From positions 7,597,001-7,661,000 of the forward strand of contig NZ_CP107904.1 of the NCBI RefSeq assembly GCF_036013975.1: DNA of 64,000 bases, given 5' to 3'. The notes under the pieces are model-generated. The model was not told the DNA's origin and did not search any database. It was given only the letters and a program-made list of their open reading frames with translations. This stretch comes from Kitasatospora sp. NBC_00458. GTDB lineage: Bacteria; Actinomycetota; Actinomycetes; Streptomycetales; Streptomycetaceae. Both the position numbers and the translations under genes were made by a program. Below are positions 41,357 through 50,888 of this stretch, piece after piece; within the stretch, counting starts at the first letter, position 1; every line of letters begins with the position of its first letter.

Positions 41357-43107
41357 GGCGCGGGTGATCCCCCCTGGGACGGTGACGGCCGGGCCGGCGG
41401 CGACTGCCGCCGTCCGGGCGGTGCGGCGGGCGGTGCCGCAGGCGGTGGGGCGGGCGGTGGGGCGGGCGGCGTGGAAGGCGGTGGCTCGGGTGGTGGCACG
41501 GCCGCGGAGCCGGCCGGCGGGTGTGCGGACCGCGGCGGGCGCGACGCGGACGGGGGCGCCGCCGGCACCGCTGCGGGCGCGGCCCGCCGGGCGCCCCACT
41601 GGCCCGGTGAGACCCGCCAGACCGGCGGCGGGCGCCGGCTCGCCACGGCCCCGCGCGTCGCGGCGGTGGCCGGGACGACCAGCAGGACCAGTGCCATCGG
41701 CAGCACCTGGACGCGCTCGCGCGACAGGATGCCCATGTTGTTGATGGTCGAGAAGGCCCAGCAGAACAGCAGCGTGTAGACGGCGGCGAAGGCCACGTAC
41801 GAGCGCTGCACGAACAGCCTCGGCACCCGGCTCAGCCGCGGCCAGGCCCGGATGAACATGACCAGCAGCGCGAAGCACTCCACCGACTGGATCAGGTTCT
41901 GGACGTTGGACGCCTCGAACGGGAAGGGCCGGAACAGCACGCTGATCACGGCGACCGGCAGCCCCGCCGGGTTGAGGCCGAACTCGGGTGCGGCGTCCTC
42001 GGGCGCGGTCGCGTTGATCATCGAGTTGCCCTGGCTGGTGCGCCGGGAGGTCTCCGAGAGCACCTGGTTGACGGCGTCGCCGCCGGTGCCGTCGGTCCCG
42101 AAGAAGGCGGAGACCTGCTGCAGCACCAGCACCGCCATCGCGCCCAGCACCACCGCGGTCAGGATGGTGCGCAGCGGCCCGAGCGCGCTCACCTGCCGCG
42201 GCCGCCGGCGGAGCACGTACGCGACCATCAGCCCGGCCCCCGCGAGTGCGGTGACGTGCGGGCGGACCATCGCGGTGCCCAGCGAGCCGAGCACGATGCA
42301 GGCGAAGGCGCCGAACCGGCGGTCCAGCAGCCGGGCCGTGCCGTACGTGGTGAGGCCCAGGCAGAACATCATCCAGGCGTCCTTGCCGATGCTGGACGGC
42401 CAGAACAGCAGGGACGGCAGGAAGAAGACCAGCTTCGCGTACTTGCGGGTGTCCGCCTCGGGGAAGGCGATCTGCAGGGCCCGCCAGAACAGCAGCAGGC
42501 CCCAGAAGCCCAGCCACGAGAAGACCAGGAAGCCGCCGATCAGCGAGGGCCCGGTGACCGCGTACACCACGCCGGTGAGGATGACGACGAAGCCGGTGCC
42601 GGCCACCTTCATGCCGAGGTCGTAGTGGATCCCGGCGAACAGGTCGGCCTGGTCGAGGTAGGCGGCGAGTTCGGTGCCCTTCCGGTGGTACATCTTCGCG
42701 TCGGCGGCGCCGCCGTACAGCACGAAGGCCATCAGGTAGCGGGGGAAGGAGCAGAGCAGCTTGGCGGCCATGGCCAGGAGCAGCAGCCGGAAGACGTTCC
42801 GTTCGGGGTTGGCGGCGGCGATCCGGGCCAGGACCGGCGTGCTCACCGCCATCAGTGCGGGAAGGATGAGCAGTGCGCCCCAGGTGTCGTACGAGGTGTG
42901 CGCCGAGGCCAGGACGAAGACCGTCACGTAGCCGGTGACCAGGGCGGCGGCGAGGGCGGAGGGCCAGGGGAGGCGGCTCAGGGCGGCCCGGGGGGACGCG
43001 GACCGGGGCCGCCCGCCCCGGGCCGGTGGCCGGGGGGTGCCGCGCGGGGCGGCCCCGGGCGGCGCGGACGCCCCCGGCGCCCCTGGCACTCCCGGCACCC
43101 CCGGCAT
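41353..43107 (-). CDS. Wzy/O-antigen-ligase-like polytopic membrane protein
   Basis: A 584-residue membrane protein. A Pro/Gly-rich N-terminus (MPGVPGVPGAPGASAPPG) is followed by about 10-12 hydrophobic helices (residues about 45-490) with a large hydrophilic loop near 275-330 (TSRRTSQGNSMINATAPEDA). The C-terminal 85 residues are a Pro/Ala-rich tail (PPPEPPPSTPPAPPPAPPP). Topology and context suggest a glycan polymerase or ligase. Pairwise identity to Wzy proteins is usually too low to see by eye, so this is a context-based call. Overlaps both neighbours: TGATG with the GNAT gene and ATGA with the aminotransferase gene. An oligosaccharide transporter is the main alternative. Confidence 0.72.
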   Translation of the reverse strand: MPGVPGVPGAPGASAPPGAAPRGTPRPPARGGRPRSASPRAALSRLPWPSALAAALVTGYVTVFVLASAHTSYDTWGALLILPALMAVSTPVLARIAAANPERNVFRLLLLAMAAKLLCSFPRYLMAFVLYGGAADAKMYHRKGTELAAYLDQADLFAGIHYDLGMKVAGTGFVVILTGVVYAVTGPSLIGGFLVFSWLGFWGLLLFWRALQIAFPEADTRKYAKLVFFLPSLLFWPSSIGKDAWMMFCLGLTTYGTARLLDRRFGAFACIVLGSLGTAMVRPHVTALAGAGLMVAYVLRRRPRQVSALGPLRTILTAVVLGAMAVLVLQQVSAFFGTDGTGGDAVNQVLSETSRRTSQGNSMINATAPEDAAPEFGLNPAGLPVAVISVLFRPFPFEASNVQNLIQSVECFALLVMFIRAWPRLSRVPRLFVQRSYVAFAAVYTLLFCWAFSTINNMGILSRERVQVLPMALVLLVVPATAATRGAVASRRPPPVWRVSPGQWGARRAAPAAVPAAPPSASRPPRSAHPPAGSAAVPPPEPPPSTPPAPPPAPPPAAPPAAPPGRRQSPPARPSPSQGGSPAP

Positions 43108-44174
43108 CAGAACACCTCCAGGTCGCCGAGGCTGAACCGCCAGTCCGCGAGGGTGAGCGGGGTGGGGCCGGTCGGGGTGCGGGCGGCCAGGGTCATGCCG
43201 GTGCGCGGGGCGCGCAGGTAGCCGGTCCGCAGCGCGGCCGCGGCGGCCTCGGTGCCGGGGGAGAGGTGGGTGGCGACGTGGTCGCACCCGGATTCGCGGG
43301 CGGCGGCGCGCAGCAGGCGGGCGGCGCTGTCCCGGTCGCCGGGGCGGACGACGACGTCGGCGAGGGTGAACTCGGCCAGCGGGCCGCGCCGTCGGGGCCG
43401 GCCGAAGGCCAGGCCGGTGAGTTCGCCGCCGCGGTGGCAGCTGAGCACCCGGTAGTCCAGTCCGGGGGCCAGGCCGTAGCGCCAGCGCAGGAGTTCCGGG
43501 GTGCGCCGGACCGCGAGGCGGTCGTCGTCCGCGTCGGCGGCGGCCCGCTCGCGGAGCAGTTCGGCCAGCGGGCCGCCCGTTCCGGCGCCCGGCTGGGCGG
43601 CGAACCACTCGTCGGCGCCGGGCAGTCGGCAGTCCGGGGGACCGGCGGGACCGGCCGGGCGGCGGGCCAGTGCGGCGCGCACGCCGCGGGCGAAGGCGGC
43701 CGGGCGGACGGTCCGGACCGCGACCGGGACCCTGCCCAGCTCCTGCCAGCCCATCGCCCGGTAGCCGGGCAGGCTGTTGCCGTTGGGCGTGTTGAAGACC
43801 AGATCGGTGTCCCCGGCGACCTGGTCGAGCAGGTCCGTGGTGAGCCGGCGGAAGACGCCCCGGCCCCGGAAGTCCGGGTGGGTCGCGGTGTCCACCGGGC
43901 GGACCGCGGTCACGGGGCGGGCGTCGCGCCCCCGGTGCCACTGCCAGCGCAGGAACAGCCGGACGCCGGCCACCCGTCCGTCGGCGGTCTCGGCGAGCAG
44001 TCCGGGGCTCGCTCCGAACGGGTTGAGCCGGTGCTTCCAGGCGAAGAACCCGGCGGTGCGGGTGCCCGTCGGGCCGCCTGCCAGGGAGGCGGTGAGCAGG
44101 TCGAGCACCGCGGGGAGGTCGGTCTCGGCGAGCGGGCGGAAGGTCAGCTCGGCGGGGGCGGGCAGGGGGCTCAC
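43107..44174 (-). CDS. GNAT-fold acetyltransferase of the glycan operon
   Basis: A 355-residue protein with a GNAT fold in its N-terminal half: LTFRPLAETDLPAVLDLL, then FFAWKHRLNPFGASPGL, and the acetyl-CoA loop HPDFRGRGVFRRLTTDLL. The C-terminal half (from about 215) is a second, weaker GNAT-like domain (VVRPGDRDSAARLLRAAARE). It probably acylates an amino or hydroxyl group of a sugar, possibly the amine installed by the DegT enzyme. GTG start at 44174. Its stop shares bases with the start of the membrane gene (TGATG). Substrate inferred from position. Confidence 0.78.
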   Translation of the reverse strand: MSPLPAPAELTFRPLAETDLPAVLDLLTASLAGGPTGTRTAGFFAWKHRLNPFGASPGLLAETADGRVAGVRLFLRWQWHRGRDARPVTAVRPVDTATHPDFRGRGVFRRLTTDLLDQVAGDTDLVFNTPNGNSLPGYRAMGWQELGRVPVAVRTVRPAAFARGVRAALARRPAGPAGPPDCRLPGADEWFAAQPGAGTGGPLAELLRERAAADADDDRLAVRRTPELLRWRYGLAPGLDYRVLSCHRGGELTGLAFGRPRRRGPLAEFTLADVVVRPGDRDSAARLLRAAARESGCDHVATHLSPGTEAAAAALRTGYLRAPRTGMTLAARTPTGPTPLTLADWRFSLGDLEVF

Positions 44175-44272
44175 GTCCGGACTCGCTCTCCCATCGGTGG
44201 TCGGGGGCAACGGGGCGACTCGGTACTCCGGCAGGGACGGTGGGGTCGGCAGGGCCGGTGGGGCCGGTGGGC

Positions 44273-45526
44273 TCAGCGCAGCAGGACCCGGGCGTACACC
44301 GCCTCGACGGCCCGCTGGGCGCCGGCCACGTCGAACCGCTCCGACCGTTCGCGGGCGGCCGCGCCGAGCCGGGCGCGCAGCCCGGGGTCCTCGGCGAGCC
44401 GGGCGAGGGCGTCGGCCAGGGCGGCCGGATCGCCGGGGGGCACCAGGAACCCCTGGCCGCCGTCGTCCAGCACCTCGGGCATCCCGCCGACCCGGGTGAC
44501 CACGGCGGGCAGCCCGCTCGTCATCGCCTCCATCAGGGCGACCGGCAGGCCCTCCTGGCGTGAACTCAGGGTGAACACGTCGAAGGCGGGCAGCAGTTCG
44601 GGGACGTCGGAGCGCGACCCGGTGAACACGACGGTGTCCGCCGGGGCGAGTTCGGCGGCCCGGGCGCGCAGTCGAGCCTCCAGTGGTCCGGCGCCGATCA
44701 CCACGAGCCGGGCCCGCGGATGCCGCCGGAGCAGTGCGGCGTGCGCGGCGAGCAGGGTGGCCTGGTCCTTCTTCGGGGTCAGGTTGCCGACCGTGCCGAC
44801 CACGAACGCGTCCTCCGGGAGCCCGAGTTCGGTGCGGGCGGCGGCGCGGGCGGCCGGTCCCCCGGGGGCGCCGGCGAGGTCCGGTCCGTGGTGCACCACG
44901 GACACCCAGTCGCCGGGGCGGCGCCGGTCCGCGGGGATGGTCCGCTCGACGGCGTGCGAGACGGCGATCACCGCGTCGTTGCGCCGGTAGGTCAGCGCGT
45001 TCGCCCAGCGGGTGGCCGGGCGGTAGCGGTCCCAGACGTTGTGCTCGGTGTGCACCAGGCGCGGCGCCGGCGTGACCGTGGGCGAGAGCAGCCGGACGGC
45101 GGCCGCCGGGACGGGCATGTGGGTGTGGACCAGGCCGTAGCGGCGGTCGGCGAGCAGCCGGCGCAGCCGCAGCGGCCAGCGCGGGTCGGCCCGGCCGGGG
45201 GTGCCGGGTACGCCGCCCAGGCAGTGCACGGTGACGCCCGCCTCGGTGAGCGCCGGGGCGAGCGCGTCCTTCCACGGCAGCACGTAGGCGACCTCGATGC
45301 GGTAGCGCGAACGGTCGGCGTGGCGGGCGCAGTTGAGCAGCAGCTGCTCGGCGCCGCCGCGGCCGAGGCCCTTGGCCAGCCAGAGCACCCGGGTGGGTTC
45401 GGCCGGCGGGCGGCCCGGTCGCCGGTGCGCCGCCGGGTGCGGGGGGCCGTCCGCCGCGCCGTCGCCCGGTTCGCCGGTCGGGTCGTCCGGTGGGTCGTGC
45501 AGCGGGTCGCGCACCGGATCGGTCAC
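44273..45526 (-). CDS. GT4 glycosyltransferase
   Basis: A 417-residue GT-B transferase. Following a Pro/Asp-rich N-terminus of about 40 residues, the first Rossmann domain opens RVLWLAKGLGRGGAEQLLLN. The second carries VVGTVGNLTPKKDQATLL and the nucleotide-sugar motif SSRQEGLPVALMEAMTSGLP with the E-x7-E pair, typical of GT4. It would add a sugar to the growing glycan on the cytoplasmic side. The GTG start overlaps the stop of the BY-kinase gene (GTGA), and GGAGGAG precedes it. Donor and acceptor unknown. Confidence 0.88.
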   Translation of the reverse strand: MTDPVRDPLHDPPDDPTGEPGDGAADGPPHPAAHRRPGRPPAEPTRVLWLAKGLGRGGAEQLLLNCARHADRSRYRIEVAYVLPWKDALAPALTEAGVTVHCLGGVPGTPGRADPRWPLRLRRLLADRRYGLVHTHMPVPAAAVRLLSPTVTPAPRLVHTEHNVWDRYRPATRWANALTYRRNDAVIAVSHAVERTIPADRRRPGDWVSVVHHGPDLAGAPGGPAARAAARTELGLPEDAFVVGTVGNLTPKKDQATLLAAHAALLRRHPRARLVVIGAGPLEARLRARAAELAPADTVVFTGSRSDVPELLPAFDVFTLSSRQEGLPVALMEAMTSGLPAVVTRVGGMPEVLDDGGQGFLVPPGDPAALADALARLAEDPGLRARLGAAARERSERFDVAGAQRAVEAVYARVLLR

Positions 45527-47652
45527 CGCTCCTCCGCATCGCGCAGCAGGGCCGGCTCGCCGTGGTCGCCGCCGTGACCGGAGCTGTGGCCGGAGCCGGA
45601 GCCGGAGCCGGGCCCGGCGCCGGCGGCTGGGGGGTGCGGGCCGTGGCCGTTCACGCCGTTGACCCCCCTGGCCCCGCTCGCGCCGCGCGCGGGCCGACCG
45701 GTGCGGTCGCTGCCGCCGTGGCCGTCGGCGCCCCAGGCCCCGGTCCGCGGGCCGTGTTCCGGCCCGTAGGGCGACTCGTACCGCGCGGCGCCCGCCGCAC
45801 CGTGCTGCGCACCGCCTCCCGGTCCGTGCTCGGACCCGTACGCCGAACCGTGCTCGGGCCCGCGCCCCGGTCCGTGCTCGGGCTCGGGCCCGTCGCCGGG
45901 ACCGGGCGCGCGCCGGGCCCAACTGGGCGTCGCCCGTCCGCCCCCGCGCCCGACCCCGTGTTCGCCGGCCCGCTCGCCCTGCCGATCGCCCTGCCGTTCG
46001 TCGGCCCGTTCCGTCGCGGGCCCGGCCGGACGCGGCGGCGCGGGCTGCTGCCCGCCCCGTCCGGCCGGTGCGGCGGTCCCGCCGCCCGTGGTGCCGCGCC
46101 GCCGCCGTCCGGAGGGCCGCCCGTTGGTCCCGAGCAGCGCCACCCCGGCCACCGGGACACCGGTGCGGGAGAGCAACTCCGCCACCCGGTCCGCCTGTTC
46201 CGGCGTGACGTTTCCGCTGCGTACGGTGACCAGCACCGCGTCCGCGTGCTGCACCAGGTCGTAGGCGTCGTTGGCGTGCAGCAGCGGGGAGGTGTCGACC
46301 AGGATGACGTCCGCGTGCCGGCGGGCCCGGCGCAGCACCTCGGCGGCACGCAGGACGAGCGCGGCCGGGTACGCGGTGGCGTGCCCGCCGGTGATCAGTG
46401 AGACGCCCTCGACGTTGGTGGGCCGGATCAGGTCGTCCAGCTCGCCCAGCCGTTCGCCGCTGAGCAGCTCGGCCATGCCCGGACCGTCGCCGACCCCGAG
46501 GTGGGCGTGCAGTTCGGGGTGCCGGAAGTCGCAGTCCAGGACGAGGACTTCGCGGCCCGTCTCGGCGAGTGCGGCGGCCAGGTTGGCGATCGTGGTGGTC
46601 CGGCCGTCGCGGCTGGTGCCGGAGGTGACCAGCACCACCGGGGCCGGCTCGGCGAGCCGCCGCGAGACGGTCTCCGCCGGGTCCCACCCCTCCCCGCCGG
46701 CCGGCCGGGCGAGCGAGTCCGGCCCGGTGAGCAGCAGGGTCGAGCGGAGCGAGCGGTAGGCCTCGGCGGCCGGGTCGGAGGGCCGGGCGCGGACCAGCGG
46801 TTCGCGCAGCCGCCGCAGCCGGCGGGAGAGTTGCGGCACCTCGCCGATCACCGGCAGGTTGAACGCCTCCTCGACGGCGTTGCGGGTGCGCAGCCGGGTG
46901 TCCATCCGGCTGAGCATCAGCGCGGAGACCACGCCGAGTGCGAGCCCGAGCGCCACCGCGAGGCCGAGGCGCACGCTCCGGCTGGGGGAGGAGAGCGGGT
47001 TGCTGTTCCCCTGCCGCGCGTCGATGCTGCCCCATTGCTGGATGGCGTCGGTCTGGGCGGCGTTCTGCAGCTTGCTGATCGTGGTGAGGGTGGTGGTCAG
47101 CGCGGTGGTGGCCGAGGTCAGCTTGGGCTGGAGCTTGGGCTGGTCGGCGGCCGGGGCGCGGGTGAACTGCTGCTGGATGTCGTTCAGCTGCCGCTGCTGC
47201 TCGTCGGCCTGGGCCTGGAGCCTCCTGATGGTCTCGGCGGCGCTGCGGGCCGACTCGTCGCTGTAGCCCTTGATGATGGCGGCCGAGTAGGCGGTGGCGA
47301 GGTCGGAGCAGGTCTGCCGGGTCGGCCCGGTGGTGGCGATGGTCAGCATCTGGGCGCTGTCGGCGGTGACCGTCCGGCGGGCGATCACCGCGGCGGCGTC
47401 GGCGATGCCGAGCTGCTTGGCGGCGGCCGTGGCGACGTCGGCCCCCTGCGCGTAGGAGAGCACCTGGTCGGCCCGCACGGTGTCACCGGCCCCCGCGACC
47501 GGCGTGATGGCGACCTTGCACTTCCATCTGGCGTTGTCCACCGTGTCGCCGGCGGGGGTCAGCAGCCAGCCGACGAGGAGCGCGGCGAGCGTGCAGCCGG
47601 CGAGCAGCCGCCAGTACCGCCGCAGGACGGTGAAGTGGTTTGCCGGTTCCAC
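45523..47652 (-). CDS. chain-length determinant (Wzz) / BY-kinase-like fusion protein
   Basis: A 709-residue polysaccharide co-polymerase. The N-terminal Wzz part has a transmembrane helix at about 13-32, a periplasm-facing coiled-coil (about 125-205, RRLQAQADEQQRQLNDIQQQ), and a second helix at about 228-246. Residues 270-510 form a BY-kinase-type ATPase. The Walker A equivalent reads SGTSRDGRTTTIANLA with Arg where Lys is expected. Walker A' is VLVLDCDFRHPEL and Walker B VILVDTSPLL. The last about 190 residues are a Gly/His/Glu/Pro-rich tail with EHGP repeats and scattered Tyr (SAYGSEHGPG, ESPYGPEHGP), in place of the usual compact Tyr cluster. GTG start. It controls chain length in the glycan operon. 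Confidence 0.88.
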   Translation of the reverse strand: MEPANHFTVLRRYWRLLAGCTLAALLVGWLLTPAGDTVDNARWKCKVAITPVAGAGDTVRADQVLSYAQGADVATAAAKQLGIADAAAVIARRTVTADSAQMLTIATTGPTRQTCSDLATAYSAAIIKGYSDESARSAAETIRRLQAQADEQQRQLNDIQQQFTRAPAADQPKLQPKLTSATTALTTTLTTISKLQNAAQTDAIQQWGSIDARQGNSNPLSSPSRSVRLGLAVALGLALGVVSALMLSRMDTRLRTRNAVEEAFNLPVIGEVPQLSRRLRRLREPLVRARPSDPAAEAYRSLRSTLLLTGPDSLARPAGGEGWDPAETVSRRLAEPAPVVLVTSGTSRDGRTTTIANLAAALAETGREVLVLDCDFRHPELHAHLGVGDGPGMAELLSGERLGELDDLIRPTNVEGVSLITGGHATAYPAALVLRAAEVLRRARRHADVILVDTSPLLHANDAYDLVQHADAVLVTVRSGNVTPEQADRVAELLSRTGVPVAGVALLGTNGRPSGRRRRGTTGGGTAAPAGRGGQQPAPPRPAGPATERADERQGDRQGERAGEHGVGRGGGRATPSWARRAPGPGDGPEPEHGPGRGPEHGSAYGSEHGPGGGAQHGAAGAARYESPYGPEHGPRTGAWGADGHGGSDRTGRPARGASGARGVNGVNGHGPHPPAAGAGPGSGSGSGHSSGHGGDHGEPALLRDAEER

Positions 47653-48142
47653 CGGTCGGATCCCCTCGCGTTCGTGGTGCGGTGGTGCTGTTCAGCGCCC
47701 GTCCGGCTCCCGTCGGGGAGTGCGGTGGGTCGGGGTACTGCCGGCACTGTCCGGACCGGTGGCACGGTCCGGCCGCCCGGGTACGGTGGAATCCCTCGGC
47801 CGATGTCGCAACCCGCCCCCCTGACGACTCGCGGTGGACGTCCCGGCGACGCGCTCCCCGCAGACCCGGCCCGGCCGTGCGCCGGCGCACTGACCGCCGC
47901 CCCCGCCGGTCCTCCTGGCGATGCTTCCCGAGCCGCGACGTGCGGCGCAACCGCTTTGGCGATACTGGGCCGGGAGGTTCCCGCACAACGGGCCACGACC
48001 GCCCGGATCCGGACAGAGTGCCCCCGGAGTGCCCCCGGACGGCCCGCCCGCCCGGCCGGGGGAGGCACCGCGCCGGGGTCGCCCGGCTGCGGCACGGCAC
48101 GCCGGTCGGGCCGCCCGACCAGCTCAGACCGTCCCGACCGGC
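47653..48142. other. 490-bp gene-free stretch in the glycan locus
   Basis: No gene seen. It holds a perfect 8-bp inverted repeat CCGGACCG/CGGTCCGG (47751-47772), probably terminating the leftward GT gene or part of the BY-kinase promoter region. No promoter hexamers stand out. Confidence 0.5.
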
Positions 48143-49288
48143 TCAGACCGTCCGCAGCCGCAGCGAGCGCTCGTAGAACCCGACCATCTGCGCCGACACC
48201 TGCTGCAGCGTGAACGAGGTCAGGAACCGCGCCCGGGCCGCCTTCGCCCGCACCCGCGCCGAGGCCCGGTCCTCCAGCGTGTCGACCAGCGCCTCCGCCA
48301 GCGCGGCCGGCCGCTCCGGCGGCACCAGCCGTGCGTAGTCCTCCGACCCGACGGTCTCGCGCAGCGCCGGGACGTCGGCGGCGACCAGCGGCACCCCGAT
48401 CCCCATCGCCTCCATGGCCGCGCTGCCCAGCCCCTCCCAGCGCGACGGCACCGCGAGCGCGTCGGCCGCCGCCATCAGGTCGAACACGTCGTCCCGCGGC
48501 CCCAGGAACCGCACGCCGCGCGTCGTCCCGGCCAGCGCCCGCAGCCGCTCCGTCTCGCCGCCCTCGCTGCCGGCCAGCAGCAGCACCGCCTCCGGTTCCG
48601 CGCGCAGCACCGCCGGCCACGCCTCCAGGAGGACGTCCAGGCCCTTCTGGTACTGCTGACGGGCCGCCGCCAGCACCACCGGCACGTCCTGCGGCAGCTC
48701 CAGGGCCGACCGCACGGCGGCCCGCCGCTCCGGCGTCACCGTGCCCAGCAGCAGCGGGTCCCGCCCCCGCGGCACCACGTCGATCCGCTGCGACGGCACG
48801 CGCAGCCGGCGCGCCATCGCCCCGGCCACGTACCGGGTGAGCGCGTGGAACCGCCGGGTGCCCTGCGCGGTCGTCGCGTCCACGGCCTGTGCCGCCCGCA
48901 CCTTCCAGGGGCTCAGCCCGCGCGCGTTGCGGTGCTCGGGCCCGTACGCGGCGTTGACGAGGCTGGTCACGACCGGTGTGCGGGCGGCGAGCGCGGCGGC
49001 CCGGCCGAGCACGTCCGACTCGTACAGCGTGGTGTGCAGGAGGTCCGGCCGGCGTTCGCGGACCAGCCGGTGCAGCGCGGCGAGGCTCTGCCGCCGGGTG
49101 GGCCGGCCGACCCCGAACACGTCGGCGCCGGCCGCGGTCAGCTCCGACTGGAAGCCGCCGGGCGAGTCCTTGAGGTACGCGATGTCGAGGCGGACACCGG
49201 CCCGCACCAGCTGGGGTGCCATCGCCACCAGGCCCTGCTCGGCCCCACCGACCCGGCTCACGCTGTCGATCACATAGAGCACATGCAC
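48143..49288 (-). CDS. GT4 glycosyltransferase
   Basis: A 381-residue GT-B transferase. It opens MHVLYVIDSVSRVGGAEQG and contains VVLAAARQQYQKGLDVLLEAW and the donor motif PSRWEGLGSAAMEAMGIGVP with two Glu eight apart. Related enzymes build capsule or exopolysaccharide. GTG at 49288 places the Rossmann glycine loop near the N-terminus; a G-rich ribosome site lies about 7 nt upstream. It is the first leftward gene of the locus and is followed by 490 bp before the BY-kinase gene, so it may be transcribed separately. Sugar specificity unknown. Confidence 0.87.
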   Translation of the reverse strand: MHVLYVIDSVSRVGGAEQGLVAMAPQLVRAGVRLDIAYLKDSPGGFQSELTAAGADVFGVGRPTRRQSLAALHRLVRERRPDLLHTTLYESDVLGRAAALAARTPVVTSLVNAAYGPEHRNARGLSPWKVRAAQAVDATTAQGTRRFHALTRYVAGAMARRLRVPSQRIDVVPRGRDPLLLGTVTPERRAAVRSALELPQDVPVVLAAARQQYQKGLDVLLEAWPAVLRAEPEAVLLLAGSEGGETERLRALAGTTRGVRFLGPRDDVFDLMAAADALAVPSRWEGLGSAAMEAMGIGVPLVAADVPALRETVGSEDYARLVPPERPAALAEALVDTLEDRASARVRAKAARARFLTSFTLQQVSAQMVGFYERSLRLRTV

Positions 49289-49660
49289 AGGCCAACCCCC
49301 GCCCTCCTGGGCGCGCCCGGTCTCCCGTGCCGGGACGGCGCCCTGACTGCCGCTCAGCATCGCAGGTCGCGGCCGGTGCCCGCCAGCGAATCGGCCAGGA
49401 CGGCCCGGTGTCGACCGGTCCCGCGGCCGGTCCGCGGCCGGCCGAGGGACCGGGCGGCTACCGGCGAGTACCGGCGGAGCGGCCGGACCGGCGGGGACGG
49501 GGGCGCCCGACGGCGCCGGGAGGGGCGCGCGGACCCGCCGACGGGCGCACCACGGCACCCGACCGGCGCCCGCCGGGAGTACCCGCGCCGACCAACGGAC
49601 CACCGCCGGGTTATGCCCAGGGGTCGTCCGGGCGCGGGGCCCTGTGCCAAGGTCGTTCCC
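49289..49660. other. 372-bp divergent promoter region of the glycan locus
   Basis: No gene seen. It separates the leftward and rightward glycosyltransferase genes and must hold their promoters. It is extremely GC-rich and includes a direct repeat of CGCGGCCGGT near 49430. I could not identify promoter hexamers with confidence. Confidence 0.5.
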
Positions 49661-50785
49661 ATGCCTGAAGCGACACCGGTCAGGACGGCCGGAACCCGCC
49701 CCCGCATCCTGCACCTCGTCACCGACCCCCGCCGCCGCGGCGCGCAGAACCTCGCCCGCGACCTCCACCGCGAACTCCGCCGACGCGGCCAGGCCTCCGC
49801 GCTGCGCGCCCTCGCCCCGCACCCCGACGCCCACCCCGACGCCGCCGACACCCGGGCCACCGCCGTGCTCGGCCCCGGCCGCCTGCACCCCCGCACCCTC
49901 GCCGCCCTGCGCACCGCCGCCCGCACCGCCGACCTCGTCGTCGCGCACGGATCCACCACCCTCCCCGCCTGCGCCCTCGCCCTGGCGGGCACCCGCACCC
50001 CGTTCGTCTACGTCTCCATCGGCGACCCCCGGCACTGGACGGCGAGCCCGCTGCGCCGCCTGCGCACTGGAACCCTGCTGCGCCGCGCCGCGGCCGTCAC
50101 CGCGCTCGCCGACGAGGCCCGGGAGGTGCTGGTGGAGCGTTTCCGGCTGCCCGCCGCGCGCGTGCGCACCATCCCCAACGCCCGTGCGGCCGACCGGTAC
50201 CCGCCCGCCGCGGGCGAGGCCGACCGGCGCGCCGCCCGGCAGTCCCTGGGCCTGCCGCCGGACGGCCTGCTGGTCGCCTGGCTCGGCTCGATCTCCCCCG
50301 AGAAGCGGCTGGACGTCGCCCTCGAAGCCCTCGACCGCCTTCCCGACGTCCGGCTGGCCGTGGCGGGCGACGGCCCGCAGCGCGCCGCCCTGGAGCGACA
50401 TCCGGCCGCCGCCCGGGCCCATTTCCTGGGGACCCTCGCGGACCCCGCCCCGCTCTACCGGGCCGCCGACGCGGTCCTGCTGAGCAGTGACAGCGAGGGC
50501 GTGCCGGGGGTGCTGATCGAGGCCGCGCTGGCCGGGCTGCCCGCCGTCGCCACCGATGTCGGCTGGGTCCGTTCGGTCGTGCGGGACGGCACCACCGGCG
50601 CGCTGGTCACCCCGGGTGACCCGGTCGCCCTCGCCGAGGCGATGGCCAAGGTGCTCGCCGGTGACCGCGCCGGGCTCGGTGCCGCGGCGCGGGTCCACGC
50701 GCTGGCCCACTGCGAGCTCGACGTGGTGGCGGACGCCTGGCAGGAGCTCTTCACCGAGGTCTGCGGACACGACGGGCGGGGCTGA
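49661..50785 (+). CDS. GT4 glycosyltransferase
   Basis: A 374-residue GT-B transferase. The start MPEATPVRTAGTRPRILHLV leads to the Rossmann loop TDPRRRGAQNLARDLH. The second domain has VAWLGSISPEKRLDVALEAL and the donor motif SSDSEGVPGVLIEAALAGLP with the E-x7-E pair. ATG at 49661 with AAGG about 9 nt upstream. It opens the rightward half of the glycan locus, divergent from another GT4. Cytoplasmic or membrane-peripheral action is expected. Donor and acceptor unknown. Confidence 0.87.
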   Translation: MPEATPVRTAGTRPRILHLVTDPRRRGAQNLARDLHRELRRRGQASALRALAPHPDAHPDAADTRATAVLGPGRLHPRTLAALRTAARTADLVVAHGSTTLPACALALAGTRTPFVYVSIGDPRHWTASPLRRLRTGTLLRRAAAVTALADEAREVLVERFRLPAARVRTIPNARAADRYPPAAGEADRRAARQSLGLPPDGLLVAWLGSISPEKRLDVALEALDRLPDVRLAVAGDGPQRAALERHPAAARAHFLGTLADPAPLYRAADAVLLSSDSEGVPGVLIEAALAGLPAVATDVGWVRSVVRDGTTGALVTPGDPVALAEAMAKVLAGDRAGLGAAARVHALAHCELDVVADAWQELFTEVCGHDGRG

Positions 50786-50888
50786 CGCGTCCCGGTACGC
50801 CGGGCCGGGTGCGCCGTTCGGGCGAATCCCGGCCCGACGCACCGGGGCGACTGGCCGATGACGTTCCGTCACCGTCACACTGCCCGGT

